This document shows, piece by piece, positions 44,748 through 53,009 of a stretch of 64,000 bases of DNA; positions within the stretch are counted from its first letter, which is position 1; each line of letters starts with the position of its first letter. A model generated the notes under the pieces. It did no database searches. It was given only the letters and a program-made list of their open reading frames with translations, and was not told the origin of the DNA. The position numbers were made by a program, and so were the translations under genes. The stretch is from Streptacidiphilus pinicola (GTDB lineage: Bacteria; Actinomycetota; Actinomycetes; Streptomycetales; Streptomycetaceae), in assembly GCF_003258295.1 (NCBI RefSeq), contig NZ_QKYN01000111.1, forward strand, positions 24,842 through 88,841, in the 5' to 3' direction.

Positions 44748-45833
44748 ATGAAGAACCGATCCCTGCGTACCGCCCTCCTGGGCAAGGCGTTCGTCCCCGG
44801 CGCGGTGCTGGTCCTGGTCCTCGCCGGGGTCGCGGACGCGCACACGGCGAGCGTGACCGTCGCGAGCCCGGGCCCGGCGATCGGACCCGGCACGCCGTTC
44901 ACCGGCGTCTCCTCCCACGCCGACTGCGCCCAGGGCCTCGTCACCGGCGGCGGCGCGGACCAGGCCACGGGCGACAACCGGGCCGGCAACGGCAACCACG
45001 TGATGGGCCTGTCCCCGAGCGCGGACGGCGCGACCGAGTACCTCGGCACGCCGGGCGTCGTCGGCGCCGACGCCACGCACTGGCTCGCCTTCGGCGGCAG
45101 CGGCAGCAACTCCAGCCCCGCCTTCTCCACCACCCCGTACGCGATGTGCCTCACCAGCAACGGGATCCGGCACACCCTCGTCGTCATGGACAAGGCCGCC
45201 GGGCCGAGCATCGGACAGACCTCGAAGCTCGTCGTCGCGACCTGCCCGGCCGGGACCCGGCTGCTCGGCGGCGGCGCGCGGGCGACTCCGGCGAGCGTCG
45301 GCAGCCTCAAGCCGATCGCGAGCTACCCCACCTTCGCCGACGCCGCCCATGACTTCGGCCAGAAGGCCGCGGCCGACGGTGAGACGAACCCCGACTCCTG
45401 GGCCGCCGTCGGCGGCATCGGCGGCGGGCGTGACGACGACAACACCACCTACGCCTATGCGATCTGCACCGGCTTCGGCGTCGACGTCAAGCACGACAGC
45501 ACCACCGTCCACTTCCGTGAGACGGCCGGTCCCACCGTCGCGAGCACCAGCCAGGCGGTGACGGCCGGGTGCACCGCCGACGACGGGGTGCTGGTCAGTG
45601 GCGGCGCGGCGGCCAGCGGCGGGTCGGTGACCACGACCGACTTCAGCAAGGCCGGCTCCGGCGGCACCCACCTGATCGGCAGCTTCCCGAGCGACGCCGA
45701 TGGCACCCCGGCGGCGGGCGGCAGCGGCACGGCGGCGAGTTGGACCGCCGACATCCACGCCGGCGGCTCCCCGTCCCCGAACACCTTCTCCGACGTCTGG
45801 GCGCTCTGCCTGAACGTCCGCGACGGCCGCTAG
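44748..45833 (+). CDS. secreted protein with three Cys/GGGA repeats
   Basis: The 361-residue precursor has an N-terminal signal peptide (KNRSLRTALLGKAFVPGAVL... cut after AGVADA). The mature part is three repeats of about 95-110 residues. Each starts with a Cys followed by a Gly-rich turn (CAQGLVTGGGA, CPAGTRLLGGGA, CTADDGVLVSGGA) and closes with an aromatic-Ala-x-Cys (YAMC, YAIC, WALC), so each repeat probably has one disulphide. Ser/Thr/Gly rich between. No enzyme motif. It is most likely an extracellular beta-rich protein of unknown role. ATG 44748 has GAGG upstream. Confidence 0.8.
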   Translation: MKNRSLRTALLGKAFVPGAVLVLVLAGVADAHTASVTVASPGPAIGPGTPFTGVSSHADCAQGLVTGGGADQATGDNRAGNGNHVMGLSPSADGATEYLGTPGVVGADATHWLAFGGSGSNSSPAFSTTPYAMCLTSNGIRHTLVVMDKAAGPSIGQTSKLVVATCPAGTRLLGGGARATPASVGSLKPIASYPTFADAAHDFGQKAAADGETNPDSWAAVGGIGGGRDDDNTTYAYAICTGFGVDVKHDSTTVHFRETAGPTVASTSQAVTAGCTADDGVLVSGGAAASGGSVTTTDFSKAGSGGTHLIGSFPSDADGTPAAGGSGTAASWTADIHAGGSPSPNTFSDVWALCLNVRDGR

Positions 45834-45850
45834 CGGGGAGCGCAAGCCCC

Positions 45851-45885
45851 GACGGCGGGTGTCACACGATGTGACGTCCGCCGTC
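45851..45885. terminator. bidirectional terminator after the secreted-protein gene
   Basis: GACGGCGG-gt-GTCAC-acgat-GTGAC-gt-CCGCCGTC lies between the convergent secreted-protein and SDR genes and overlaps the SDR stop. Confidence 0.7.
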
Positions 45886-46511
45886 GACGGTGAGGCTGTC
45901 GCCCGTGGTGTGGGCGGCGTCGACCAGGTAGGCCACCGCGTCGGCGACGTCCTCGGGGGTGCCGGCGCGGTGCAGCGGGGTGTGGGCGGCGATCCAGTCG
46001 CGGGAGCTCTGCCAGACCTGGTCCGCCTCGGCGTACCAGGCGGTGTCGATCAGCCCCGGGGCCACCGCGTTGACGCGGATCTCCGGGCCGAGCTGCGAGG
46101 CCAGCAGCCGCGTCATGTGGTTGACCGTGGCCTTGCTGACCGCGTAGGGGATCGAGTTGCCCAGCGCCCGGGTGGCCGACACCGAAGAGCTGTTGACGAC
46201 GCTGCCCGCGCCGCCGGCGCGCAGGTGGGGCACGGCGGCGACGGTCAGCTGCCAGGCGCCGATGACGTTCACGTCGAAGATCTCGCGCCAGGCCTGCGGG
46301 TCGGCCGCGCCGAGGTCGTCCAGCGGGATGAACCGGGTGGTACCGGCATTGTTGACCAGTACGTCCAGCCGGCCGTAGTGCTTCACCGTCTGCTCGACCA
46401 GCCGCTCCGCGTCCGCCGGGTCGGCGATGTCGCCCTGGAGGTAGTGCCCGTCCGGCAGTTCGGCCGCCAGCGCCTCCCCGGCCGCGCGGCGGCGGACGAC
46501 GGCCGCGCCGA
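45862..46511 (-). pseudogene. short-chain dehydrogenase lacking its N-terminal NAD(P) motif
   Basis: The frame shows a clear [17 protein letters not shown] with catalytic Ser region, YAVSK (Tyr/Lys catalytic pair), NAVAPGLIDT and GDSLTVDGG at the C-terminus. SDR similarity extends upstream of the first available start codon (GTG 46386) to about 46511 ([18 protein letters not shown], second beta-strand), then stops. The TGxxxGIG dinucleotide motif and about 28 N-terminal residues are missing. An in-frame TAA lies at 46549-46551. The divergent response regulator gene now begins there. The remnant (174 residues from GTG 46386) should not bind NAD(P); it looks like a deletion-truncated gene. Confidence 0.75.
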
Positions 46512-46556
46512 ATGAGCCAGGTGGCCCAGTGTGATCGTGTACTGACTTTTAGTAGC

Positions 46557-47279
46557 ATGTCGCAGGTGGAGAACGACGGGGTGCGGGGAGCGGGTGTGCG
46601 GGTGGTGGTCGTCGACGACCACCCGTTGTTCCGGGAGGGGCTGCGGGCCGCCCTGGAGAGCACCGAGGACGTGCGGGTGGTCGCCGAGGCCGAGACCGCG
46701 GCCGGTGGCGTGGCGGCGGTGGCCGCACAGCGACCGGACGTGGTGGTGATGGACCTGTCGCTGCCGGACGTCTCCGGGATCGAGGCCACCAAACAGCTGG
46801 CCCAACTGCACCCGGGCGTCCCGGTGCTGATGCTGACCACCTCCGACGACGACGGCAGCCTGCTCGGCGCCCTGCAGGCCGGGGCGCGCGGCTACCTGGT
46901 GAAGGGTGCGGGCCGCGACGAGGTGCTGCACGCGGTGCGTACCGTGGCCCACGGGGGCGCGGTGTTCAGCGCGGACGTGGCCATCCGCATCTCCGCGCTG
47001 CTCACCGGCGGTGTCCGCCGCGAGGCGGAGCAGCTCTTCCCGAGCCTGACCGCGCGTGAGGTCGAGGTGCTGGACCTGGTCGCCCGGGGGCTGGACAACC
47101 GCCGCATCGCCCGCGAGCTGTTCCTCGCGGAGAAGACCGTGCGCAATCACATCTCGCACATCTTCGACAAGTTGGACGTCGCCTCCCGCACCGAGGCCGC
47201 CGCGCGGGCCCGCGACGCCGGGCTCGGCGAGCCGCCCCGGCAGCCGGGGCCGGCGGGCACGCCCGGCAGCACCGGGTGA
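46557..47279 (+). CDS. LuxR/NarL-type response regulator
   Basis: The 240-residue protein has a receiver ([15 protein letters not shown], phospho-Asp in [15 protein letters not shown]) and a LuxR helix-turn-helix ([31 protein letters not shown]). ATG 46557 has no clear ribosome site; ATG 46512 is in frame upstream. The kinase gene follows 100 bases later, so the order is regulator-kinase, separated by a repeated 35-bp site. Confidence 0.9.
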   Translation: MSQVENDGVRGAGVRVVVVDDHPLFREGLRAALESTEDVRVVAEAETAAGGVAAVAAQRPDVVVMDLSLPDVSGIEATKQLAQLHPGVPVLMLTTSDDDGSLLGALQAGARGYLVKGAGRDEVLHAVRTVAHGGAVFSADVAIRISALLTGGVRREAEQLFPSLTAREVEVLDLVARGLDNRRIARELFLAEKTVRNHISHIFDKLDVASRTEAAARARDAGLGEPPRQPGPAGTPGSTG

Positions 47280-47286
47280 CCCGTGC

Positions 47287-47321
47287 GGGACCCCTGCCTC
47301 ATGCGCCCGGGACGTCCGGCG
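47287..47321. promoter_or_regulatory. 35-bp regulatory site, copy 1 (upstream of kinase)
   Basis: The site contains two GGGAC units 22 bp apart, about two helical turns, with CTCATGCGCCCGGGACGTCC between and around. It differs from the copy at 49600-49634 in only 6 of 35 bases. It lies 58 bases before the kinase start. Confidence 0.55.
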
Positions 47322-47379
47322 CGTCACGATGGACGCTCGCCACGGCGGACGGGGGAGGGCGCGAGAGGGGCGAGGAGAG

Positions 47380-49533
47380 GTGACGGCGGAGCTGAGCACG
47401 ACGCCACGCACCGCGTGGGCCGGGAGCGGACGGATGGGAGCCGCCTACGCGGCCTGCGGTGTCGCGCTCGGCGCCTGCTTCGTCTGGCTGGCGCTGGCCT
47501 ACACGGGTCTGGGCGGCTCGCGCCTGGCCTCGCTGGACTTCGGCATCTTCGGCTCGCACATCCTCTTCATGCTGGCCTGCGCGCTCGCGGGCACGTTCAG
47601 CCTCACCCACCCCTCGGGCGGAGCCGTCGGGCGGTTGCTGCTGCTGACGAGCACGGGAGAGCTGGTCGCTCAGGCCGTCGGCATCACGGCGGGGGCGCTG
47701 GGGTGCGGCGTCGCGGTGCGCACCGGCGTGGTGCTGGTGGGCTACGCCGGTGACTGCCTGTCCATCTTCCTCCTCTACGGCCTGCCGTTCTGGCTCCCCG
47801 ACGGGAGACTGCCCGGACGGCGCTGGGGCAGGGCGCTCGTCGCCGGGATCGCCGCCTGGACGCTCTGCGAGGTCTACCTCGACACCGGGACCCAGGACGA
47901 CTGGTACGGGATGCCCAACCCGCTGGCCACCGGCGAGCCCTGGGTCACCGTCAAGAACGCCCTGTCGTCCGTCGTCGGTTCGGTGCTGATCTACATGCCG
48001 GTCAGCCTCTCCGCGTTGGGCTTCCTGGTGCTCGCCGTCCGGGCGTGGCGCTGGCGGGGGCGGGGCAGGGGGCGACGGAGCGAGTCGGGGCGCCGACCGG
48101 GCCGGCCGCCACTGCTGCCCGGCGCGCTGCTCGTGGTGGTGGTGCCGTTCCTGCTGCTGACCGTGGGGAGTTACGTGGACTTCTTCTTCCCCCTGCCGAG
48201 CGCCGCGAGCCTGACGCTCTTCTACAGCCCGCTGGTGCTGCTGCCGCTCGGCCTCGTCTTCTTCTTCACCCGGGACCGCTCCGCCCACCTCGACCGGGCC
48301 ACCCGCCGGGTGCTGGCCGTGCTCGTCACCCTCGCGGTGCTGGTGGTCGGGTACTTCGCGCTGGCGATCGGCCTGTCCGACGTGCTGCCGAGCACCCGCA
48401 CCCCCGGTGCGCTGGTGCTGGCCGTGGGCTCGCTGGCGATCGGCCTGCTGCTGCGCGCGACCGGCGGCTGGGCGGTGCGCGTCGTCGACCGCTCGTACTA
48501 CGGCGACCGGGCCCGGCCGTACCACGTGGTGCGGGAGCTGGCGGGACGGCTGAGCCGGACGGTGACGCCGGGCGAGGCGCCGCGGCTGCTGTGCGCGAGC
48601 GTCGTCACCACGCTGCGCTTCCCCGCCGCGCGGGTCCTGGTGCACACCAGCGGCGGAAGCCGGGAGACGGCGGCGCTGGGCGAGGCGGCGGGACGGGCGT
48701 GGCACCGCTTCGCGCTCGTCTTCGAGGGCGAGGAGGTCGGCGCGCTCGAGGTCGCGGCGCGCGCGGGGGAGCCGGAGCTGGACCAGCAGGACCACGACGT
48801 GCTGCGGCTGCTCGCGGACCAGGCCGCGCCCGCGATCGCCTCGCTGGGCCTCTACCAGGAGCTCCAGGCGAGCCGGGAACGGATCGTGCTGGCCCGCGAG
48901 GAGGCACGGCGGAGGCTCCGCCGCGACCTGCACGACGGCCTCGCACCGGCACTGTCCGGCCTGCGGCTGCAGGTCGACACGGCCCGCGCGGGCCTCGCCG
49001 GGGACGACCCGGCCGGCGGGCGGCTCGGCGGCGTCTCCGAGGGCATCGCCGACGCGATCACCGAGCTGCGGCGGATCACCGCCGGGCTGACCCCGGCCGT
49101 GCTGGACCGGGACGGTCTGGGTCCGAGCCTGCGCGGTCTCGCGACCGGCCTCGCCGGCCGCAACCTGCTGATCGACGTCGAGCTGCGCCCGGACCCGCTG
49201 CCGGAGCTCCCGGCCGCCGTCGAGGTGGCGCTGTACCGGATCGCCTCCGAGGCCCTGCACAACGTGGTCCGGCACTCGGGTGCCCGTCACGCGCGGCTCT
49301 GCCTGGGTGTCGCCGACGGCGTGGTGCTGCTGGAGGTCGGCGACGACGGCCACGGCATGGACGCTCCGCGGCGGCTCGCTGCCGCGGGCGGCGCCGGTGC
49401 GGGCGGGGTCGGGCTGCGGTCGATGGCCGAGCGGGCGCAGGAGCTGGGCGGGACGCTGCTGGTGCGGGGCTGTTCGGAGGGGGCCGAGGGCGTGGTGGTC
49501 CGCGCCGAGATCCCGGTGCGGCCGGGCGAGTAG
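47380..49533 (+). CDS. large membrane sensor histidine kinase with GAF-like domain
   Basis: The 717-residue kinase starts at GTG 47380 within GAGGAGAGGTG; ATG 47329 is an in-frame alternative. About nine membrane helices fill residues 15-370. A GAF-like domain follows (LLRLLADQAAPAIASLGLYQ), then a HisKA_3 helix with the phospho-acceptor His (RRRLRRDLHDGLAPALSGLR) and a HATPase domain (SEALHNVVRHSGARHA, DDGHGM, GVGLRSMAERAQELGG). The cognate regulator is upstream. The bilobed design matches MacS/NarL-type kinases whose signal enters through the membrane segment. Confidence 0.9.
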   Translation: MTAELSTTPRTAWAGSGRMGAAYAACGVALGACFVWLALAYTGLGGSRLASLDFGIFGSHILFMLACALAGTFSLTHPSGGAVGRLLLLTSTGELVAQAVGITAGALGCGVAVRTGVVLVGYAGDCLSIFLLYGLPFWLPDGRLPGRRWGRALVAGIAAWTLCEVYLDTGTQDDWYGMPNPLATGEPWVTVKNALSSVVGSVLIYMPVSLSALGFLVLAVRAWRWRGRGRGRRSESGRRPGRPPLLPGALLVVVVPFLLLTVGSYVDFFFPLPSAASLTLFYSPLVLLPLGLVFFFTRDRSAHLDRATRRVLAVLVTLAVLVVGYFALAIGLSDVLPSTRTPGALVLAVGSLAIGLLLRATGGWAVRVVDRSYYGDRARPYHVVRELAGRLSRTVTPGEAPRLLCASVVTTLRFPAARVLVHTSGGSRETAALGEAAGRAWHRFALVFEGEEVGALEVAARAGEPELDQQDHDVLRLLADQAAPAIASLGLYQELQASRERIVLAREEARRRLRRDLHDGLAPALSGLRLQVDTARAGLAGDDPAGGRLGGVSEGIADAITELRRITAGLTPAVLDRDGLGPSLRGLATGLAGRNLLIDVELRPDPLPELPAAVEVALYRIASEALHNVVRHSGARHARLCLGVADGVVLLEVGDDGHGMDAPRRLAAAGGAGAGGVGLRSMAERAQELGGTLLVRGCSEGAEGVVVRAEIPVRPGE

Positions 49534-49599
49534 CCGCTGCTTCGCCGGTCGTTGAAGGCGCGACGGCCTTACCTCCGGGTGCCCGACCGGGACCGGTCC

Positions 49600-49634
49600 G
49601 GGACTCTGGACTCATGTGCCCGGGACATCCGGCG
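49600..49634. promoter_or_regulatory. 35-bp regulatory site, copy 2 (upstream of small gene)
   Basis: This is the second copy of the tandem GGGAC site, 67 bases before the 55-codon gene and in the same orientation and similar spacing as copy 1. It is a candidate target of the neighbouring response regulator. Confidence 0.55.
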
Positions 49635-49701
49635 ACGCACATTCGTCAGTGGACACCGCGCCTGCCTCGTCGAGCAGGGGCACGAACGACAGGAGCAACC
49701 G

Positions 49702-49869
49702 ATGACCGCGAATCCCTCACCCACCGCGAGCAGCGATGTCGCGGAGGAGCCCGTCACGCAGGACCCGCCCGTGGCGGAGGACCCGGACACCTGCCTGCAC
49801 CCGAACGAGTGCCCGCCCATGCCGGCCCCGCCGAGCGGACCGCGCAAGCCGCACAAGCCGGACGACTGA
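49702..49869 (+). CDS. small Pro-rich protein with a CLHPNEC motif
   Basis: ATG 49702 follows AGGAGC. The 55-residue protein is acidic then Pro-rich, with a single Cys pair (DTCLHPNECPP) and a Lys/Pro tail. No signal peptide or membrane helix. I do not recognise a family. It follows the kinase gene and carries the same upstream 35-bp site, so it may be the output of that two-component system. It converges on the multicopper oxidase operon across a perfect terminator. CLHPNEC could chelate a metal such as copper; this is speculation. Confidence 0.6.
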   Translation: MTANPSPTASSDVAEEPVTQDPPVAEDPDTCLHPNECPPMPAPPSGPRKPHKPDD

Positions 49870-49890
49870 GCCGGCCGGGCAGCACGGAAC

Positions 49891-49932
49891 CGCCTCGCCG
49901 GTGGATCCCCTCGGGGACCCACCGGCGAGGCG
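49891..49932. terminator. bidirectional terminator before multicopper oxidase operon end
   Basis: A perfect 14-bp stem (CGCCTCGCCGGTGG and complement) with inner CCCC/GGGG pairing lies between convergent genes. Confidence 0.88.
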
Positions 49933-49953
49933 TATGCGCGTGGACGGCTCGGG

Positions 49954-51768
49954 TCACATCCCGCTCATACCGCCGCTCATACCGCCCATGCCGCCGACGT
50001 CCAGGACGGCGCCGGGCATCACCGCGAACTGCCGCATCATCCCGGCGTCCTCGTGCTCCAGGATGTGGCAGTGGTACATGTACCGCCCGGACGCGCCACG
50101 GAACTGGCCTGCCACCGTGACCATCTGACCCGGCGGCACCCGCATCACGTCCTTCCAGCCCACCAGCGACGCGTCGATCGGCAGCGACTCCAGGTGTGCG
50201 ACCGGCTCGCCGGGCGCGGTGCCGCCCTTCGTGGGCAGGAACTTGGCCGTGTCGTAGCCGTCGATCGACAGCGGCTGGAAGCGCGTCAGGTGGATGTGGA
50301 TCGGGTGCAGGATGCCGCTCAGGTTGAGGATCTTCCACACCTCCCAGCCATCCTGCCGCGCCCGCCAGTTGAGCTGGTCGTCGAAGTGCCGGGCCAGCCG
50401 CCGGTAGGTGGTGGTCACCCCGTCCTGGTAGGTCACCTGGACGATGCCGTCCTCGGCGCCGCCCGTCGGCGCCTGGGAGGCCGGGACCTCGCCCAGCTCC
50501 CACAGCCCCAAGGTGCCGTCCGGGTCGGCCGCGAGCGCCAGCATCCGGTGCATGTGGTCCGGCGGGAGCAGCTCGTGCGTCAGCCGGTAGTAGGACGGCG
50601 AGAGGGTCTTCGGCAGCCGGAAGGTGTCGGTCAGCGGCGCGTCCGCGACGCGGAACTGCATCACGTCCGGCTCCGGCAGCCGGCTGGCCGGCAGCGGGTC
50701 GCCCGGCTTCACCCCGGGCGGCAGCGGGTCGCCGCGGAACGGCGCCTGCGCGGAGTTGACCAGCCGCAGCGACTGCCCGCGGAACGCGCCGAAGTCCACC
50801 AGCACGTCGGCCCGTTCGGCCGGCGCCAGGGTCAGTCCCTCGGCGGGGATCGGCAGTGGTGCGCCGAGCAGCCCGCTGTCGGTCCCGATCAGCCAGGCCG
50901 AGCCGGTCACCACCTGGTCGCTCCCGTCCAGCAGATGCAGCCGGTAGGTGCGCGAGTTGGACGCGTTCAGCACCCGGAACCGGTACCAGCCGGGCCGCAC
51001 CTCGCAGTACGGCCAGATGGTCCCGTTGACCAGCGTGTACGGCCCGAGGAACGGCAGCGTGCCGGTGGTCTTGTGCAGCATCCGTCCGGTGAAGCGGCCG
51101 GACGCGTCGGTCTCCAGGTTGCGGTCGCAGACGATCAACGGGATCTCGCGGTCACCGCCCGGCAGTCCGAGCGCCTCCTCCTCGTCGTCCCGGAGCAGGT
51201 ACATCCCGACCAGGCCGGAGAAGACGTTCAGCCGGGTGACGTTCATCGCGTGGTCGTGGTACCAGAGCGTCATCGCGGGCTGGTCGTTCGGGTACTCGGA
51301 GAGCTGCGCGTCGCCGTGCAGCACCGCGTTCTCCATCCACCCGTCGTTCCCGCCGCCGGTCACGGCCCCGTGCAGATGCGTCACCTGCCACGCCGGCAGT
51401 GCGGCCACGCCCTTGACGGGCTGGGCACGCCCGATGCCAGGGTCGTTCATGGCCAGCGAGGGGTTGCCGGGCGCGTCGGCGAGGAAGGCGTCCACGGCCG
51501 GGTAGGGCGTCGTGGTGCCGTTCTCCCACGCCACGCGGACGCGTTGGCGCCGGTGCACGTCCAGGACCGGCCCGGGGAAGTGCCCGTCGTAGGTCCACAG
51601 CGGGGTCGGCGGCAGCTGTGAGTGCAGGCGCAGGCTGACGCCCTCGGTGCGGAAGGTGAACCGCGGCTCCGGGTCCGCACGGTCCGGCCGCAGGCGTGGC
51701 GGGAGCCGCAGCGGATCGGCGAACTTGGCGAGGACGGTGGTGGTGGTTGTCGTTTCGATCGCTGTCAT
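49954..51768 (-). CDS. multicopper oxidase (CotA/phenoxazinone-synthase-like)
   Basis: The 604-residue enzyme has the full set of copper ligands: HLHG, WYHDHAMN (type 2/3), HPIHIHL and YHCHILEHEDAGMM (type 1 and 3, with His-Cys-His). The long bilirubin-oxidase/CotA-type sequence, without a signal peptide, resembles cytoplasmic phenoxazinone synthase and laccases; these couple oxidation of phenols, aminophenols or bilirubin to water formation. The C-terminus is Met/Gly rich (MGGMSGGMSGM), a possible copper-loading tail. It is the last gene of a five-gene coupled operon, so it may oxidise or dimerise that pathway's product. Confidence 0.9.
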   Translation of the reverse strand: MTAIETTTTTTVLAKFADPLRLPPRLRPDRADPEPRFTFRTEGVSLRLHSQLPPTPLWTYDGHFPGPVLDVHRRQRVRVAWENGTTTPYPAVDAFLADAPGNPSLAMNDPGIGRAQPVKGVAALPAWQVTHLHGAVTGGGNDGWMENAVLHGDAQLSEYPNDQPAMTLWYHDHAMNVTRLNVFSGLVGMYLLRDDEEEALGLPGGDREIPLIVCDRNLETDASGRFTGRMLHKTTGTLPFLGPYTLVNGTIWPYCEVRPGWYRFRVLNASNSRTYRLHLLDGSDQVVTGSAWLIGTDSGLLGAPLPIPAEGLTLAPAERADVLVDFGAFRGQSLRLVNSAQAPFRGDPLPPGVKPGDPLPASRLPEPDVMQFRVADAPLTDTFRLPKTLSPSYYRLTHELLPPDHMHRMLALAADPDGTLGLWELGEVPASQAPTGGAEDGIVQVTYQDGVTTTYRRLARHFDDQLNWRARQDGWEVWKILNLSGILHPIHIHLTRFQPLSIDGYDTAKFLPTKGGTAPGEPVAHLESLPIDASLVGWKDVMRVPPGQMVTVAGQFRGASGRYMYHCHILEHEDAGMMRQFAVMPGAVLDVGGMGGMSGGMSGM

Positions 51769-53009
51769 GACGCCTCCTCGGAGCCGGACGTGACGGGTTC
51801 GGCGCGCGGCCGCAGCGCGGCGGCGGCCTGGGGGAGCAGCGGCAGCGCGGCGAGGGCCGCGCCGACCGTGCACACGCCGGACCATCCGGCGTGTGTCCAG
51901 ACGGCGGCGGAGAGCGCGGAACCCGTCGCGCCGCCGGCGAAGTAGCAGGTCATGTAGACGGTGGTCACCCGGCTGTGGGTGCCGGTGGGCAGCAGGGCGT
52001 AGATCTGCTGCTGGTTGGCGGTCTGCACCCCGCGCAGCCCCAGATCCAGCAGGACGGCTCCGACGCCCAGCAGCACCAGGTTCCCCCGCCCGAGGGCGAG
52101 GGGCATGAACGCCACGACCATCAGGACGTTGAAACCGAAGCGCGCGGGGCGCACATGTCCGTGGTCGCACCACCGCCCGGCCGGCTGCGCCAGCAGTACG
52201 CCCGCGACCCCGGTCAGCCCGAACAGGCCGATCCCGGCCTCCCCGAACCGGTAGGGCGGACCGGCGAGCAGGAACGCCGTGGGCGTCCAGAACGCGGAGA
52301 ACGAGCCGAAGACCGCGAAGCCGCTGAGGCATCGTGCGAGGAGGACGGGATGCGCGCGGAGTAGTTGCACTATCTGGGGGTGCGGGGAACTGCGCGAGAA
52401 ACCACCCGGTGCCGATGGCCCTGCTCGCTCGGCGCGCCACGTGGGTGGGTGGCGTGCCGCGCAGTTCCCCGCGCCCCTGGAAAGTGCAAGTGCGGCCGCT
52501 GCCAACAGGACCGCCGCGGCCGCGTAGACCGCGCGCCAGCCCCAGGCCGCGGCCAGCTGGCCCGAGACCACCCGGGCCAGCAGGATCCCGGCGGTGAGTC
52601 CGCCCATGACCGTGCCCACGGCACGTCCGCGGCGTTCCGGGCCCGCCGCGGACGCGGTGAGGGCGACGAGGACCTGGGCCGCGCTGCCGAAGAGGCCCAG
52701 GAGGGAGGTGGCGAGGGCCAGGACGGGAAGGGCCGGGGCCGTCGCGGCGAGCGCCGCCGCCGGGACGGACACCCACAGCAGGGCCGCGGCCAACCGCCCC
52801 CTCGCGACGCGGTCGCCCAGGGGGACGATCAGCAGCAGGCCCGCGGCGTAGCCGAGTTGGCCCGCCGAGACCACGGTCGCCGCGCTCGCGCGGGAGACGC
52901 CGAGCGCGGCGGAGAGCGTGGGCAACAGGGGTTGGGCGTAGTAGATCCCGGCCACGCCCACCCCGGAGGCGAACGCCGTGACGGCCAGTTCGCCTCGCCG
53001 CAGGCTCAT
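51765..53009 (-). CDS. MFS transporter with a repeat-derived central loop
   Basis: The 414-residue protein has about 12 membrane helices and the AraJ/YnfM-type MFS layout (GIYYAQPLLPTLSAALGVS at the N-terminus; motif A-like PLGDRVARGRL). It is coupled at both ends by ATGA overlaps. Residues about 174-215, in the cytoplasmic loop between helices 6 and 7, are encoded by an interspersed palindromic repeat (52364-52490) that stays in frame without a stop. The insert is Arg/Pro/Ser rich (SRGAGNCAARHPPTWRAE), unlike the rest. It probably exports the operon's product, if the loop insertion is tolerated. Confidence 0.85.
   Translation of the reverse strand: MSLRRGELAVTAFASGVGVAGIYYAQPLLPTLSAALGVSRASAATVVSAGQLGYAAGLLLIVPLGDRVARGRLAAALLWVSVPAAALAATAPALPVLALATSLLGLFGSAAQVLVALTASAAGPERRGRAVGTVMGGLTAGILLARVVSGQLAAAWGWRAVYAAAAVLLAAAALALSRGAGNCAARHPPTWRAERAGPSAPGGFSRSSPHPQIVQLLRAHPVLLARCLSGFAVFGSFSAFWTPTAFLLAGPPYRFGEAGIGLFGLTGVAGVLLAQPAGRWCDHGHVRPARFGFNVLMVVAFMPLALGRGNLVLLGVGAVLLDLGLRGVQTANQQQIYALLPTGTHSRVTTVYMTCYFAGGATGSALSAAVWTHAGWSGVCTVGAALAALPLLPQAAAALRPRAEPVTSGSEEAS
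52364..52490. repeat. interspersed palindromic repeat, copy 2, inside MFS gene
   Basis: GTTGCACTA then a GGGGTGCGGGGAACTGCGCGA arm, and at the other end GCGCAGTTCCCCGCGCCCCTGG with GTGCAAG, as in copy 1. The centre differs from copy 1. Unusually it lies within a coding sequence. Confidence 0.85.
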
